NCBI RefSeq assembly: GCF_004011695.2
Contig: NC_082408.1
Span: 481,501 to 545,500, forward strand
Source: Ascochyta rabiei
Taxonomy: Eukaryota > Ascomycota > Dothideomycetes > Pleosporales > Didymellaceae
Length of the DNA: 64,000 bases
Direction: 5' to 3'
In this document: positions 1-11,143 of the stretch, piece by piece
Layout: every line of letters begins with the position of its first letter
Position numbering within the stretch: the stretch's first letter is position 1
The notes under the pieces: generated by a model
Databases searched by the model: none
Seen by the model: only the letters and a program-made list of their open reading frames with translations
What the model was told of the DNA's origin: nothing
Translations under genes and position numbers: made by a program

Positions 1-1426
1 CAAGTGTGTATGCAGAGCTGTCAATGGTCCGGCTGCTGCGCACTGAGAAAGGCGAAGCATTACGCGCAGTGCCCACCGAGCCCAGGGTTCCCAGCGTCTC
101 TGAGTCGGTGCTAAAGCGTTTGCTCCTTTCTGCAAGAGTGGCCTTTTTGTGCACCAGTTTGTGCAAGGGCACGTCGTCGAACAGCGTTGAATTACGGTTC
201 GAGTGAGACGTTGGCGCTCGACCCAGAGGAGAGCCCGAGTCGTTTCTCAGAGCCATGTTCCTACCGGAATGGCGAAGGGTGCGTTGTCGTTGCGGGGGTG
301 TTGTGATGACCACGGCCGCTATCACCGTCGAAGCCACCGAAGCCGTGGACATGCGCTTGTGTTTGTTGTCGTGATGGTGTTCCTCGGGCGTGCGATGCCC
401 CTCAGCAGGCCAGCCGATGGATTGCGCAGAGGTTTCGATGGAAGGGCTGCACGGACTGCTGCTGCTGCTGGCCTCGACGCGTTCGCGCAGGCCAGAGCTG
501 CGACACGACCTTGTGCTTGTGGTTGGCGAGGCTGCGCCTGCCATTGTGTCGATAGGTTCCGGAGGATGTTGTGGTGACGAATCGGGTTTGCGTTTCCTGC
601 GAACGGTTACATTTCGCATCCGTTCTGTGTTCCAGTCTCCATCTGGCAGTTGTCCTACGGCAGGGAGCGCCCTGTCCTCTCCAGCGCCTGCCATGGTATC
701 AGCGTCATAGAGGCCGGGCTGTTCGATGCCAGGGCTTGAGTAAAACTGGCGTGGCCTCTCAACTGGCGTGACGTCGTCGTCGTCGTCGTCGTCGTCGTTC
801 TGCTCAAAGGCCAGGCCCAGTCCTCGGTCTTCGTCGACAGTGCCCAGCCGGTCCACGAGCGGGGTGGCTGAGCGGCTGATGCTGGGCTCAGAAGACAAGT
901 CCTCGCGCGCGGTTGTAAAGGACTCGGCCCTCGACGAGGGGTAGGGAAACAGGGGCGGGCGGTCGACGGCCAGGTGGTTGTTAGAGCGGGCGGTGCTGCT
1001 GGAGCGGGCGGTGCGCGGTGGGCTGGGGTCGGGCGTGGGCGGACTGCGCGCAGTGACGGGGGTGCTCAGCGCCGACTTTTGGGAGGCCATGGAGCCTACG
1101 AAGCTGCCGCGGTCCGGCAGAGGGTCGCGCGACGTGGCCGTGTAGTCTTGGCGCGAGATGGTGGGCGGCGTGGGCGGCAGGCTGTTGTCTGCAGCGCCCA
1201 GGATGCGCGGCGATGCAAGAGGCGTCGACTGCTGGCTGCTCACGGGCGAGTCGGTGTCATTGTCCGAGGGCGAGTCGGTCTGCGGGAGCTGGAGCGGAGC
1301 GGCGGCGGGGAGATATTGGCGATAGCTGTCGCTGCGGCGCGAGAGGTGCTTGCGCGCGGGCGGCGGCGGGGAGCGGGTGAAGGAGTCTTCGAGCAGGGCG
1401 TACGGGTCGGGCTGGCGAGTCGACAT
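1..1426 (-). CDS. Ser/Pro-rich hypothetical protein, 3' end beyond the window
   Basis: A reading frame starting at ATG 1426 stays open for 475 codons to the left edge without a stop or intron, so the C-terminus is missing. It is easy to overlook because it has no stop inside the window. The first ~330 residues are low-complexity: Ser-Pro and Thr-Pro pairs, an eight-Asp run (about 777-800) and a poly-Ser stretch. Later residues are more ordered, with a short hydrophobic Val/Ile/Ala/Thr stretch followed by basic Gln/Arg-rich sequence and an Arg-Ser-Ser motif near the edge. I do not recognise a family. The phospho-site-rich composition suggests a regulatory or scaffold protein, but this is inference. 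The uninterrupted length in GC-rich DNA makes a real gene likely. It is transcribed away from the gene at 4977, with 3.5 kb of repeat-rich DNA between them. Confidence 0.7.
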   Translation of the reverse strand, partial: MSTRQPDPYALLEDSFTRSPPPPARKHLSRRSDSYRQYLPAAAPLQLPQTDSPSDNDTDSPVSSQQSTPLASPRILGAADNSLPPTPPTISRQDYTATSRDPLPDRGSFVGSMASQKSALSTPVTARSPPTPDPSPPRTARSSSTARSNNHLAVDRPPLFPYPSSRAESFTTAREDLSSEPSISRSATPLVDRLGTVDEDRGLGLAFEQNDDDDDDDDVTPVERPRQFYSSPGIEQPGLYDADTMAGAGEDRALPAVGQLPDGDWNTERMRNVTVRRKRKPDSSPQHPPEPIDTMAGAASPTTSTRSCRSSGLRERVEASSSSSPCSPSIETSAQSIGWPAEGHRTPEEHHHDNKHKRMSTASVASTVIAAVVITTPPQRQRTLRHSGRNMALRNDSGSPLGRAPTSHSNRNSTLFDDVPLHKLVHKKATLAERSKRFSTDSETLGTLGSVGTARNASPFSVRSSRTIDSSAYTL

Positions 1427-1727
1427 GGCCACGGGCTGCATCGAGGCAGTGGCAGACGGGCGGTGCGTCCAGCGCTACGAGGTGGCCATTTCCTGCTTCC
1501 TGCCAGCGTGGACAGACGAGGGCCGTGGGTTGCGCGACGCCGGCGTCGCTCTCGTGCAGTCGCAGCGGATTCGACGTCGGCCCGTGCAAGGCGAAGCGGG
1601 CAGCTGTAGCTGGTGACGCAGCCCTCGGGGGTTCGGCCGGTGGCAGCGCCAAGCCAGGCGTTCGCAGAGGCACGGCGAGGCACGGCGGACGGTCGCACGG
1701 CGGGGAGAGGGAGCTGGGAGCGCGTGT

Positions 1728-1797
1728 TTGGTGGAGCGCGTCTTGGTGGAGCGCGTCTTGGTGGAGCGCGTCTTGGTGGAGCGCGTCTTGGTGGAGG
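1728..1797. repeat. 15-bp tandem repeat, about 4.6 copies
   Basis: The unit TGGTGGAGCGCGTCT repeats almost perfectly. As 15 is a multiple of three, it gives a five-residue repeat in each frame, which explains the spurious open frames here on both strands. Confidence 0.9.
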
Positions 1798-1858
1798 TGG
1801 AGCACGTCTGGTGTCGCGCAGGTCTCTGCTATGCCGTGGCCGGGTGAGACGGTGGAGA

Positions 1859-1891
1859 GCAGGCAGGCAGGCGGCAGGCAGGCAGGCAGAG
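1859..1891. repeat. GCAG tetranucleotide repeat
   Basis: A short imperfect array of GCAG units, interrupted once by GCGGCAG. Confidence 0.8.
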
Positions 1892-2335
1892 GAGGCTGGG
1901 AAGCACTGCTGCACCTCTACCTAGGCGCAGATTGGCTTCGGCGCACATGGTGGCGCCGCGACCCAGCTCCCTCTTGCGCGCATGCATGGTCACCATGGTG
2001 CAGCTGCAGCGTCCAGGAGAGAACACGGCTGATGCGCCCGCCATGGCACTGTCCAGGGCCAGCACCACAGCGCACACCTCTCTGCCAAACAGCGCTGCGG
2101 GAAGGCTGTCGCAGTGCTGGAGCGTGAGTTGGTGAGTCGTCCGTGCCAGACAGCAGTGGGCCCGTGCCGCTGAATGCCTCCTCCACCAGGCCCCTCTTCC
2201 TGGACGTGCAGCCGTTATGCAGCCTCCGTGTGACGAGCACGCATCCACTGGTAATCATGTGTTGCCTTGTTCGTGTGTCGTTGGATACCTGTTTCCACCC
2301 ACCTGCATGCGCCCATGGGAACGGCTCTTGCCATG

Positions 2336-2525
2336 TCTTGACGTACTATTTATTGACACGTCTTGATACTACTTATTTTCACATCTTGATACTACCTACT
2401 TATTTGACACGTCTGGTTACTACTTATTTAACACATCTTGTACTACTTATTTAACACGTCTTGTTACTACTTATTGACACATCTTGATACTACTCATTTT
2501 CATGTCTTGATGTACTACTATTTGA
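2336..2525. repeat. Degenerate AT-rich tandem repeat of about 25 bp
   Basis: Seven or so diverged copies of a unit built from TTGACACRTCTTG followed by TACTACTTATT. Copies differ by small indels and substitutions, so the array is old compared with its neighbours. It is also the most AT-rich part of this intergenic region. Confidence 0.8.
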
Positions 2526-2646
2526 TGCTTTGCCTGCTTGGTAGCGGGCGACAGGCATCCCCATCTCTCCGGTGCCAACGAGCCTCTCTGCGCCACGACG
2601 TCAGGCGGTGATTGGGAGCAGCGGAAGGCTTGGACATGGGCCGATC

Positions 2647-2706
2647 CCAAGTCCAATTCCAAGACCAAGTCCAAGTCCAAGTCCAAGTCCAAGTCCAAGT
2701 CCAAGA
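2647..2706. repeat. AAGTCC hexanucleotide repeat
   Basis: About ten units of AAGTCC; the right-hand seven (from 2664) are perfect. It is not telomeric (TTAGGG) in either orientation. Confidence 0.9.
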
Positions 2707-2882
2707 CGCACATGCCGGAAGGCGCCCGAAGCGCGCGATCTACATTCTTTCCAAAGCGCCGCATGCCTTGGTCGTGTCGTGGGAAGATGTCACTTTGCGT
2801 GTCCTGTAGAGGGCGACGCTCGAGCGTGCATCACTGGGACGACGCAGTGGGAGAATGCGCGCTTGGGAATTCGGATATGTTT

Positions 2883-3018
2883 GCTTTGTGCAGACGCAGG
2901 AGGCTACCAGCTTCATGAGTACCCTACATTGCTTGTGCAGACGCAGGAGGCTACCAGCTTCGTGAGTACCCTACATTGCTTGTGCAGATGCAGGAGCTTT
3001 GTGAGTACCCTACATTGA
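2883..3018. repeat. Tandem repeat of about 47 bp, three copies
   Basis: Two near-identical copies of a unit running from TTGTGCAGACGCAGGAGG to GAGTACCCTACATT are followed by a third copy with an internal deletion of about 12 bp. Confidence 0.85.
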
Positions 3019-3250
3019 CTCTGTGAGCGACCGAGATTCTCCACGCTGCTGTAGAGACACGTCGAGCGTCGTAGTACACAGCAATGATCGCAACGCTAGC
3101 GTCATGAGGTAAGCAGCCCTGTTCGGTCAGACTCTCTTGTGTATCGTAACTCGAAACACGCCTGACCGCAGATCTCCCCTTGAGACGAGTGGACGAGCGC
3201 TCTGCCGTCCCACCGTCACACGGTCATGCTCTCACAAGACGTCTGTCTGC

Positions 3251-3310
3251 CAGGCACCAGGCACCAGGCACCAGGCACCAGGCACCAGGCACCAGGCACA
3301 GGCACAGGCA
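3251..3310. repeat. CAGGCAC heptanucleotide repeat
   Basis: Six to seven perfect CAGGCAC units that shorten at the right end to AGGCAC units, a pattern expected from slippage. Confidence 0.9.
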
Positions 3311-4072
3311 CGAGCAGAGCAAGGCCAGAGAGATGGGCGTGTGGACAGCAAGACGCAAAGCAAAGGCAAGCTGCAGCCAGGCAGCCAGGCCGGCCATGCT
3401 CAAGAGGGCTAGGCGGCTGGAGTGCTCTCCAGCCTGCTGAGAGGCCCGTGCACCCGTGTGGAGCGATAAGGCGCGGGCGCTGGCTCGTTTTGGGATGCGC
3501 GTCTTTTGTGGTCTACCTTGCCAGGCACCAGACCAGGTCTCTGTCCAGGAGACGACAGCAGCGCTCTGGATCGGTGTGTCATGCACGCCGACATCTCGAC
3601 GGCCAAGCGTCCGAGACGACAGCAGCGTCAAGGCAGAAACGTCCAGCCGTGCACTGCGACGTCTGGCAACCCCTGCCTGCCTGTCGGCGCGGCTACCCAT
3701 GATCGGTGGCAGAAAGGCCCGTTGTAGGCCCCCACTAAGGGATTGCGGGGGGGACAAGACCCTTTAATCAGGCCCGAGTATTAATAGTGGCAGCAGGAGC
3801 ATCGCGCTGCGTGTCCGGACAGCTCCAAGGTGCCGGAGAGTTCAATGCACGGCGACGCAGTGTGCAAAGCGTGTTCATAGACGGCCGTGGGCGCATCAGA
3901 GTGACGGTGCACAGACTCGGGCTCGTGTGCCAGAGTGGCAGTACGAAGACTTGTGGGCTTGTTGTTGCTGGAAAGACGAGACGGCCAGCCAGCTTGACAC
4001 CTGCGTCTCCTCCCTTGACGTGTATTGACGTGTATCATCTTGAAGCCATTGCACGTGTGAGGCCGCGCTCTC

Positions 4073-4512
4073 TGTTCTGCTCGGTTCTGCTCTGCTCTGT
4101 TCTGCCCTGCTCTGCTCTGTTCTGCCCTGCCCTGACCTGCTCTGCTCTGTTCGGTTCTGCCCTGCTCTGCTCTGTTCTGCCCTGCTCTGTTCTGCTCGGT
4201 TCTGCTCTGCTCTGTTCTGCCCTGCCCTGCTCTGTTCGGTTCTGCCCTGCTCTGCTCTGTTCTGCCCTGCCCTGACCTGCTCTGCTCTGTTCGGTTCTGC
4301 CCTGCTCTGCTCTGTTCTGCCCTGCTCTGCTCTGTTCTGCCCTGCCCTGACCTGCTCTGCTCTGTTCGGTTCTGCCCTGCTCTGCTCTGTTCTGCCCTGC
4401 CCTGCTCTGTTCGGTTCTGCCCTGCTCTGCTCTGTTCTGCCCTGCTCTGCTCTGCTCTGTTCCGCCCTGCCCTGCCCTGTCCTGCCCTACCCTGCCCCGC
4501 TCTGCTCTGCTG
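4073..4512. repeat. Pentanucleotide array (CTGCT/CTGTT/CTGCC/CGGTT), ~440 bp
   Basis: About 88 consecutive pentamers of the form TCTGC, TCTGT, CCTGC or TCGGT. They are organised into higher-order blocks of about 20-35 bp, such as a recurring CCTGACCTGC block near 4130, 4270 and 4347. None of the pentamers creates a stop on the minus strand, so all three minus frames stay open and read as Arg/Ser/Ala/Glu/Gln-rich peptides. It ends 460 bp before the start codon at 4977. Confidence 0.9.
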
Positions 4513-4667
4513 AATTTCCCACGGCGGCAAGCTCCATAACGATAGGCAGGCCAAACGACGCTAGCCGTGCCCTCGCAATTCCCTCCGCTGCAGCACCCAA
4601 AGGCCGCACCGCAGCTAAGAGAGCACCGGTTCCTGCGCGGCTCCGCGTGCTCTTTCTTCTGCTCTGC

Positions 4668-4722
4668 TTCCTGCTTCCTGCTGCCCGCTGCCTGCTGCCC
4701 GCTGCCTGCTGCCCGCTGCCCT
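4668..4722. repeat. 14-bp tandem repeat CTGCTGCCCGCTGC, three copies
   Basis: Three near-perfect copies lie in pyrimidine-rich DNA upstream of the gene at 4977, possibly inside its 5' UTR. Confidence 0.8.
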
Positions 4723-4976
4723 AGGCCGACCGTCTGCACGCCTCCTGCACCCGCGGGCACCGTCCAGACGTCCATACACCGCGCTGGAGTGGCAAGCCCC
4801 CGTTGCATGGTTGGGTGAACACGTTCCCTTCCCTAGCGCCGCAGCCAATTGCCTGCCCGCAGACGACGGCCAACGACCGCCTCGACCCTGACGCCCGACT
4901 CGACCCCAGGCCAGGCACGCGAGCACCCGCACCGCGCCCCCAGAGTCCCCGCCACCGTCGCTGAGCGATCAGGGGC

Positions 4977-7900
4977 ATGATGGTCGACGCACGCCTCGAC
5001 GACGCCCGAGAGGCCGGCAACAAGCTGCTGACCAAGGGCAACCGCTGGCGGACAAAGTACTTTGCCAAGGACGACGCTGCCCCCGACGACCAGCCCAAGA
5101 CTAGGCGCGCCGACCCCTTCACGCTCGACGACGACGTCAACGACTTCCTGAAGCCCTCGACCGAGCGCGCCACGGCCCAGCAGCAGGCCGCCGCCGCCTT
5201 CTTCGCTGCCAAACCCCGCATCGACGTCGCCCGCGCCCAGCGCTGGCCCACCGCCCACGACATACTGAGCAGCGCTGCAGCGCGCGGCAAGAGCCCTGGC
5301 CCTGGCGGCTTGCGCACCGGCACTCGCAAGCGCGGCCTGACCGTCACCTTCTCCCGCTCACCGCCAGACGTCATCGGCCATGGCGGCGACGAGTGCGAGG
5401 AGCCCTCGCTCGACGTCTCGCGCCGCAAAAACGCCACCAGCCTCGCCGACCCCGACCCCGACGCTGACCCCCCGCGCCCCCACACCGTCCAGGACGACGC
5501 CAACCTCGCAGCCCGGACCCCCCACTTCAACGGCATGGCGCGCTCCGACTCGCAGACCTCGCAGACCGCGCCTCCGCGAAACAGCTTCACACGCACCCTC
5601 ACCAACCAGGCCGAGATGTCGCCGCCGCTGCAGAAAAAGCTCGAGATGGGCAACATCAACACGTATGCGAACCCCCCGCCCCCGCTCCCGCAGCGCATGG
5701 GCCCAATGGGTCTCGGCGAGCGCCCCAAGGTCCTCTCGAGGGCACCCACGGGCTTCGACCTTGTGCAGATCGAGCCGCCCGCAGCGCGGCGACCCAGCAA
5801 GGAGTCTGCCTACTCTGCCTACTCTGCCTATTCACAGGACTCGGACAACGTTTCGCCCATTGTGGAGAGAAAGGCACCTGTGCTGCCATCCACGCAGGAA
5901 GAGGACGACGGCGACTTCAGGCCAAATCCACTCAGGCGGACGCAGACAGGTTTCACCGACATAGTCGACGATTCAGACAACTCCTCGCTGGACCACGCCC
6001 CGTCACCCCCGCAGATGCCGCGGCTGCCAGAGATGCGTTTTGTTGAGCAAGAAGAGGAATCTCCACTGGAATCGAGGGCTCTGCTAGTAGAACGCTTCCT
6101 GCAGAGTGAGCCGACTGAGCCAGACTCCTTCGCCGCAAAAGTGAAGAACAGAATGAGGGCCGAGGAAGGACGGGCGCTGCACGAGGCACAACAGCGTGCC
6201 ACGGAGAAGAAACGCGATTCAGATGCCAGCTCTTTACAGTCAGATCCACTCCATGTCGGAACGCCCCCGTCGGCCTACAATGCATACATGGGAGGCAGAA
6301 CACCGCCATCAGCACCGCCAGTGCAGCCAACACACCACTCACCACACCAAAACCAACCCTCCCAACAGAACCAACCGTCACCACCGCGAGGGTTGGATGC
6401 AGAAGACCCCTACCGCTCAAGAGCACGTGGGCCATCGCCAGCACGCAGACCAATGCCCCCAGCTACCTTCCCGCTGGATTCGGATGCCCATCACCCGTCG
6501 CGCTCAGTCTCCACAGATCAAAGCCAGCCCTCCGATGCCCAATCGTCGCCTGGAAGATCAGAAGCCTTTTCAGCTACAACCGCCTCGTCTGCCCAACCAA
6601 CACCGTCCACCACGGAGAAGACGCCTTTCTCAGCAAAGCCGCTTTCCTCTGCTGCAGACGAGCTTCACCTAGACACACCACAAGCTTTGCAGGCCCCCAA
6701 AGCGCCCGCGTCCGCGCCTGCACAGCCGCCACAGCCTCGGACACAGGGCGCTATCTCGCAGCCCCCGAATTCTCTTGCGCACTCGCAAGGTCCTGTTTTG
6801 CAGTCGCAGAGCTCTTTCTCGCAGCCATACGGATCACAAGGCTCCGTCTCGCACCCCGCAGAGCCAGCCTTCACCATACGGCCCAGGCAGGATATCAGTA
6901 TGAGGCTAGGGGGCTCTCTCGCGCGATCAGACACGAGGATGCTTGGTGATGCTGCGTTCAAGGATTTTGCTGAGCGCGTCATACACATGAGAGGCATTTT
7001 CCAGTTGACTGCACAGCTCGGTGGCGCAATGTACGATCGCTCACCCACACAGTGGGCCCGCGTTGCGACATGGTGGTTCTTGAAGGGTCGTGCTGGCATG
7101 GAGAATCTCATCAGGAGTCGGCCGAAGACTGCAGAGCCGCAACAGGAGCGCCTTACCCAGCCACATGTCGATCTGGCCAAAGCGTGGTGGATCTGTGCTG
7201 AGGTCTTGCCCGAACACCCCGGCTTACGCCAGTACGCCAACCAGCCAGAGGAGGCCCGAGCTGACGCGGCTAGACAAGCCGGCGATGCTGCCGCTACAGA
7301 GGCTTTCGAGATCAAGAACGCCATCTTCCACTACATGAAGCTACTGACTGGATCGATGAAGAAGCACCAGAGCATGCCTCCCACCCAGGCTCTCATTCAA
7401 GGCCAGGACCAGTCGATATGGGAAGAGTACCCCAAGTTCGCCCCTGATGCTGCGAGCGTACTCTCTGGCATCAAGTACAAACATACGAAGAACGGTGCAC
7501 AGTCGCAGCAGCCAAGCCTGTCACAGCATCTTCCTCTGACCGATACGAAGCACGAGTTCTGCTTCTTCAGAATGTTTGCCAAAGCCACCATGTCGACTGA
7601 TGATCCCAACACCGACCGTGTCGTCATGTCTGTCGCCATCACCGTACTCCGCTCCAAAGAGGAGTATTCGACCAGGCTTGCTGTCTGCAGTCAGAACGAA
7701 GACATCAACCTCATCGTCGGGACAAACCCCGCCACGGGCCCAACTTGGAAGGACATCAGCTGGAGGAAGCAGTCGCGTCAGCTCAGCCTCCAGCTACACC
7801 ACGGATTTGTCCTCAATCTCGAACTGAATGAAGGGGATTGGCGCAATCTGTGGGCCATTGTAGACCACACCAATCGCGTTGAATCGAGCATGAGGGAACG

Positions 7901-9458
7901 GGTCAATGAACGCTTCTCTTGCAAGCTCTACCTGCGAGAAGCAGGTTACAAAGACCCGGCGAACCCGGCAGCCTTCCCGCAAGAGCGTGTCCATGGCTGC
8001 AAGCTCATGGTCTTTGAGAAGTTCGAACGCAGCAGCGAGGGCACGGGGAAGCGAAAGCTGCATCGAGGCTACAGGCTGGTTCTCGTTACCGCGCAGAAGA
8101 ACAAGCAACTCAGCTTCGTCGAGCACGAACTCGGCACGAAGCAAGAGCCGATGAACTTTGAGTACGTTACGGAGAACGATCAGTCGCCCGCCATGAGGTT
8201 GCACTTCCGCGAAGGAGTAGCAGAGCAGCGACCTAGAGTGTGCACGGTGCATCTCGTTTTCCAAGATGCAAACGATCGCAACCACCTCTTCGGCACTTTC
8301 ACCTCCATGAACATTGCGCCGGGCGAGATGACGTTCGCTCAAGTGCCCCTGAAAGGTTTCAGCATCGAGAGCGCCGACCAAGCAGACGCGTTCAGCGCAG
8401 CTGGCAGCCGTGTGCTCGAGATGTTGCAGTGGCAGGAAGCGAAGACGGTGAACCAAGACCCCGAGGCTGCGGGGTTGGAAGCCGCGCCGACTGTCATGAG
8501 CGAGAGCCTGAGAATCGTGTGTAGACACAGCGCTGGTATCATCTCGGATCGTATGAATTTGGGTACGTCTTCTTTGCGTTCATCTTGCAGACGTCACTGA
8601 CAAAAACCAGGTCCTGGCGAGATCCTGGTCCGCCTCCCTACCGATGGTGCTGCAGTCCTTACGCTCCTCCGTAACCCTCAGCAGGACATGGCCGTAGCAG
8701 TCGACAGCAGTCGCACCGAAAAGGGCATCCCCGAAGCACTAGCTGAACTGCTCCGCACGCTCACCAACGCATCCACGATCCGGCGTTTAGCATTCAATTC
8801 GTTCAAAGACCTGCACGCTTTCCAACTCGCAGTCACCGGCTTCGATGTCAAGTTTGATGGGTATGTATCACTTTTCATCCTTATCACAAGGCTGTACTGT
8901 ACGTGTCTTGTTCGACTTGCTAACGTCATCCAGCATCGCAAGCACGTTTTCCATATCCCGCCGCCGCATGGTGGTCCCCATCTACAAGCAATGGACAGCC
9001 AACACAATCCGTCTGCAAATCGTGGAGCAGGACGGCCTAGTCCAACTCCTTGCCTTCTTCGAGGACTTCTCGCACGCCGACGCCATGAACTTCCGCCTTT
9101 CGTCCATGGACACATTTGAAACGAAAGACAGCGGTGGCAAGTTCGGAGTCAAGCTGGTGGATGCCAAGTTTGCTTTGCCTGTCGATCAAAGGCGTGGTGA
9201 AGGCAAGATGCAAAAGGCCGAGGGCAGGCTGACAGGCTGGGTGGGCGTGAAGAGGAGATTTGTGTGTCTCGACGAGATTGAGTATCCCGGCGAGCACGAT
9301 GACATCCTGATCATGTTCGATTCTGCAGAGGGTAAGCTTCATTCCCTTGTCTTCTCTAGAATCGCAATGCTAACGTCGGTGCAGCACGAGACCTCTTCGC
9401 CGATGTGCTGCCTGCGGCCACCATGGAGCGTAAATTCACCGTTCGCCGCAAGATATAG
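4977..9458 (+). CDS. Uncharacterised 1435-aa fungal protein, disordered N-terminus
   Basis: Four exons (4977-8562, 8611-8860, 8934-9331, 9385-9458) join in phase to give 1435 residues. All three introns have GT..AG ends and are 48, 72 and 53 nt long. The start is a tandem ATG at 4977/4980. Residues 1 to about 640 are rich in Ser, Pro, Gln and Asp, with a Tyr-Ser-Ala run and many SP sites, and are probably unstructured. From about 640 to the end the sequence is ordered, with conserved-looking aromatic and basic stretches (a TQWARVATWW segment, then KKHQSMPP) and beta-rich segments that could be PH-like. The protein ends in a basic RKFTVRRKI-type tail. I do not recognise the family and propose no function. 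The gene converges on the kinesin gene. Confidence 0.85.
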
Positions 9459-9623
9459 GCCAACGTACACGAATCCAGGAGCTACTTGCCCAAAACCAAC
9501 CTCACCAACGGTACAAGCTCGAAACCACTGAATCGGTCGGCCTGCTGTTGTTCACTTCTCACCGCCTTTTTTTTCGACACGGGCAAGAGCCACGGCTGTC
9601 GACTGTTGCTTCCCATATTCACA

Positions 9624-9648
9624 TTTTTTTTTTTTTTTTTTTTTTTTT
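9624..9648. repeat. Poly(T) tract, 25 nt
   Basis: Twenty-five T in a row about 165 nt past the stop codon at 9458. A second, broken T run (T13-C-T8) follows at 9752-9773. They may lie in or just beyond the 3' UTR. Confidence 0.9.
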
Positions 9649-9935
9649 GGTTTCCATCTCATTCGCACACAAGCATCGTCTGGATTCGCGATCCTTCCTC
9701 GTTATCGGAAGCTCGCACGATACCACAACTCATTGGCGTTATGGCGTTTACTTTTTTTTTTTTTCTTTTTTTTCCCCTTCTCAAGCCACACCTGCCAGTC
9801 TAGTTAGCCGTCTAAACAGGTGATGGGCATATCCTTCTTCCGAAGCCGAACCAAGGAACAGACTGGCTTCTTTCCCGTCGACAGCAAGGTCGCATTGCAT
9901 TGCACTGCATTGCGTTGCGTCGCGTTGGATTACGT

Positions 9936-9985
9936 TGCATAGCATAGCATAGCATAGCATAGCATAGCATAGCATAGCATAGCAT
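9936..9985. repeat. AGCAT pentanucleotide array
   Basis: Nine perfect AGCAT units. A degenerate GCATT/GCGTT stretch on the left (about 9890-9935) looks like an older part of the same array. Confidence 0.9.
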
Positions 9986-10290
9986 GTACAGCATGACCCA
10001 AGCATCCATAAACGGATAGCTTTGGGATCCGGAGTGTTCAAGAAGCGCACCGCCACGTTCCCAAGTGAGCACCGTGCCAAGCGTGGAGAAGATGCACAAT
10101 CTTATCTTTCTCACTCTCTCTCGTCTTCTTTTGCCTCCGCTGCTCGTTATCTGCGTCTTGGTTTACACTCTGCTCTGATCCTCCCTCTGTCCAGCTGAGA
10201 TGGCCTGTCGAATTGTCCCTCCGCGGACACGCTATTCTGCATCTCGGTAGAACAGGCAGGGTAGAAGTACATGCCCTTAGTTCTGCGAGA

Positions 10291-10380
10291 TTGTCCTGTC
10301 CTGTCCTGTCCTGTCCTGTCCTGTCCTGTCCTGTCCTGTCCTGTCCTGTCCTGTCCTGTCCTGTCCTGTCCTGTTCTGTT
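10291..10380. repeat. CTGTC pentanucleotide array
   Basis: About 15 perfect CTGTC units, flanked by TTGTC and CTGTT variants. The long perfect run implies recent expansion. It is immediately followed by a GAGTCC/GAGTGC hexamer array at about 10384-10427. Confidence 0.9.
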
Positions 10381-10611
10381 TGCAAGTCCGAGTCCGAGTG
10401 CGAGTGCAAGTGCGAGTGCAAGTGCGATTTCTTATTCAGAGTCTGGTCGAATGCTCGGTCTGATACAACACAACACAACAACCTCTGAATCCCTATTTCA
10501 ACCCCGCAGCGGCCTGCCTACGACGACGAAGGGAGTGGGATCTTTCCTTCTGTGCTGTGTGTTCTAGTTTCCGCACAGAATGGAATGGGCTCGACACTGA
10601 ATCACAGCTTC

Positions 10612-10638
10612 AAAAAAAAAAAAAAAAAAAAAAAAAAA
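10612..10638. repeat. Poly(A) tract, 27 nt
   Basis: Twenty-seven A in a row on the plus strand, which is poly(T) as read from the kinesin gene. It lies about 500 nt beyond that gene's stop. Confidence 0.9.
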
Positions 10639-11143
10639 TTAAAAAATTGCAGAGCGCATGAGAAAGAGCACGCTGCTGATAGGAGGGGTTATTGCGTGTT
10701 TTCAAAGAAGCGTTCTGGCATTGACGTCGTGAGGATAAACGTATATTATGGTACATGTGGCATCTCCGAAACCGAGCGAGTGGGAGAATGCAGTAGTGGT
10801 CGAGTATGTGCTCAAGCTGACGACGCGAACCGAACGGAAAAGAAAGCAGATGCGAAAACGCCAACAGAAGGTGTGTGCCATGGGCAGGAAAAACGCCTTC
10901 TTCGATCCCAGCCCCCGAGCCAGCTGTGTAATCCAATAATGATTTGAAATGGAGGAATGTGTTTGTCAAGTTTTTCGAGAGGAGACCGACAACGCCGCGA
11001 TGATGCCTGTGACGAGCCGTTGAGATGCGTGATCGACCCGATCCGTATGCCAAAAGAAAAACAGGAGGGAAAGCAAGAAGAAAGATCAAAAGGTCCACTT
11101 CTCTACATGGTCGTTAGCACGTGAAAGAGCCAGAGAAAGAACT

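Larger units (their letters stand above)
1427..4976. other. Repeat-packed intergenic region between divergent genes
   Basis: These 3.5 kb lie between the 5' ends of two divergent genes. No frame looks like a gene: the longer open frames are by-products of tandem repeats whose units keep frames open. At least eight unrelated simple or tandem repeats are present and are listed separately. Promoter and 5' UTR elements for both genes must lie here, but I cannot place them. Confidence 0.6.
9459..11143. other. Convergent intergenic region with homopolymers and arrays
   Basis: These 1.7 kb lie between the stop codons of two convergent genes and should hold both 3' UTRs and terminators. No frame looks coding. 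The content is dominated by T and A runs, two pentamer arrays and a hexamer array, listed separately. Confidence 0.6.

Noticed and set aside
1525..2127. 200-codon plus frame with WWSAS repeats
   Set aside because: Produced by the 15-bp repeat and flanking GC-rich DNA; it also overlaps the 5' region of the minus-strand gene.
2647..3310. AAGTCC and CAGGCAC arrays as telomere-like repeats
   Set aside because: Neither matches the fungal TTAGGG repeat on either strand, and both are internal to the contig.
3781..4808. Two 257-codon minus-strand frames of Arg/Ser/Ala/Glu/Gln repeats
   Set aside because: They arise because the pentamer array contains no stop in any minus frame. There is no start context, splice signal or non-repeat coding sequence.
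1427..4976. CRISPR-like array
   Set aside because: The repeats are direct tandem arrays without unique spacers, and the DNA is eukaryotic.
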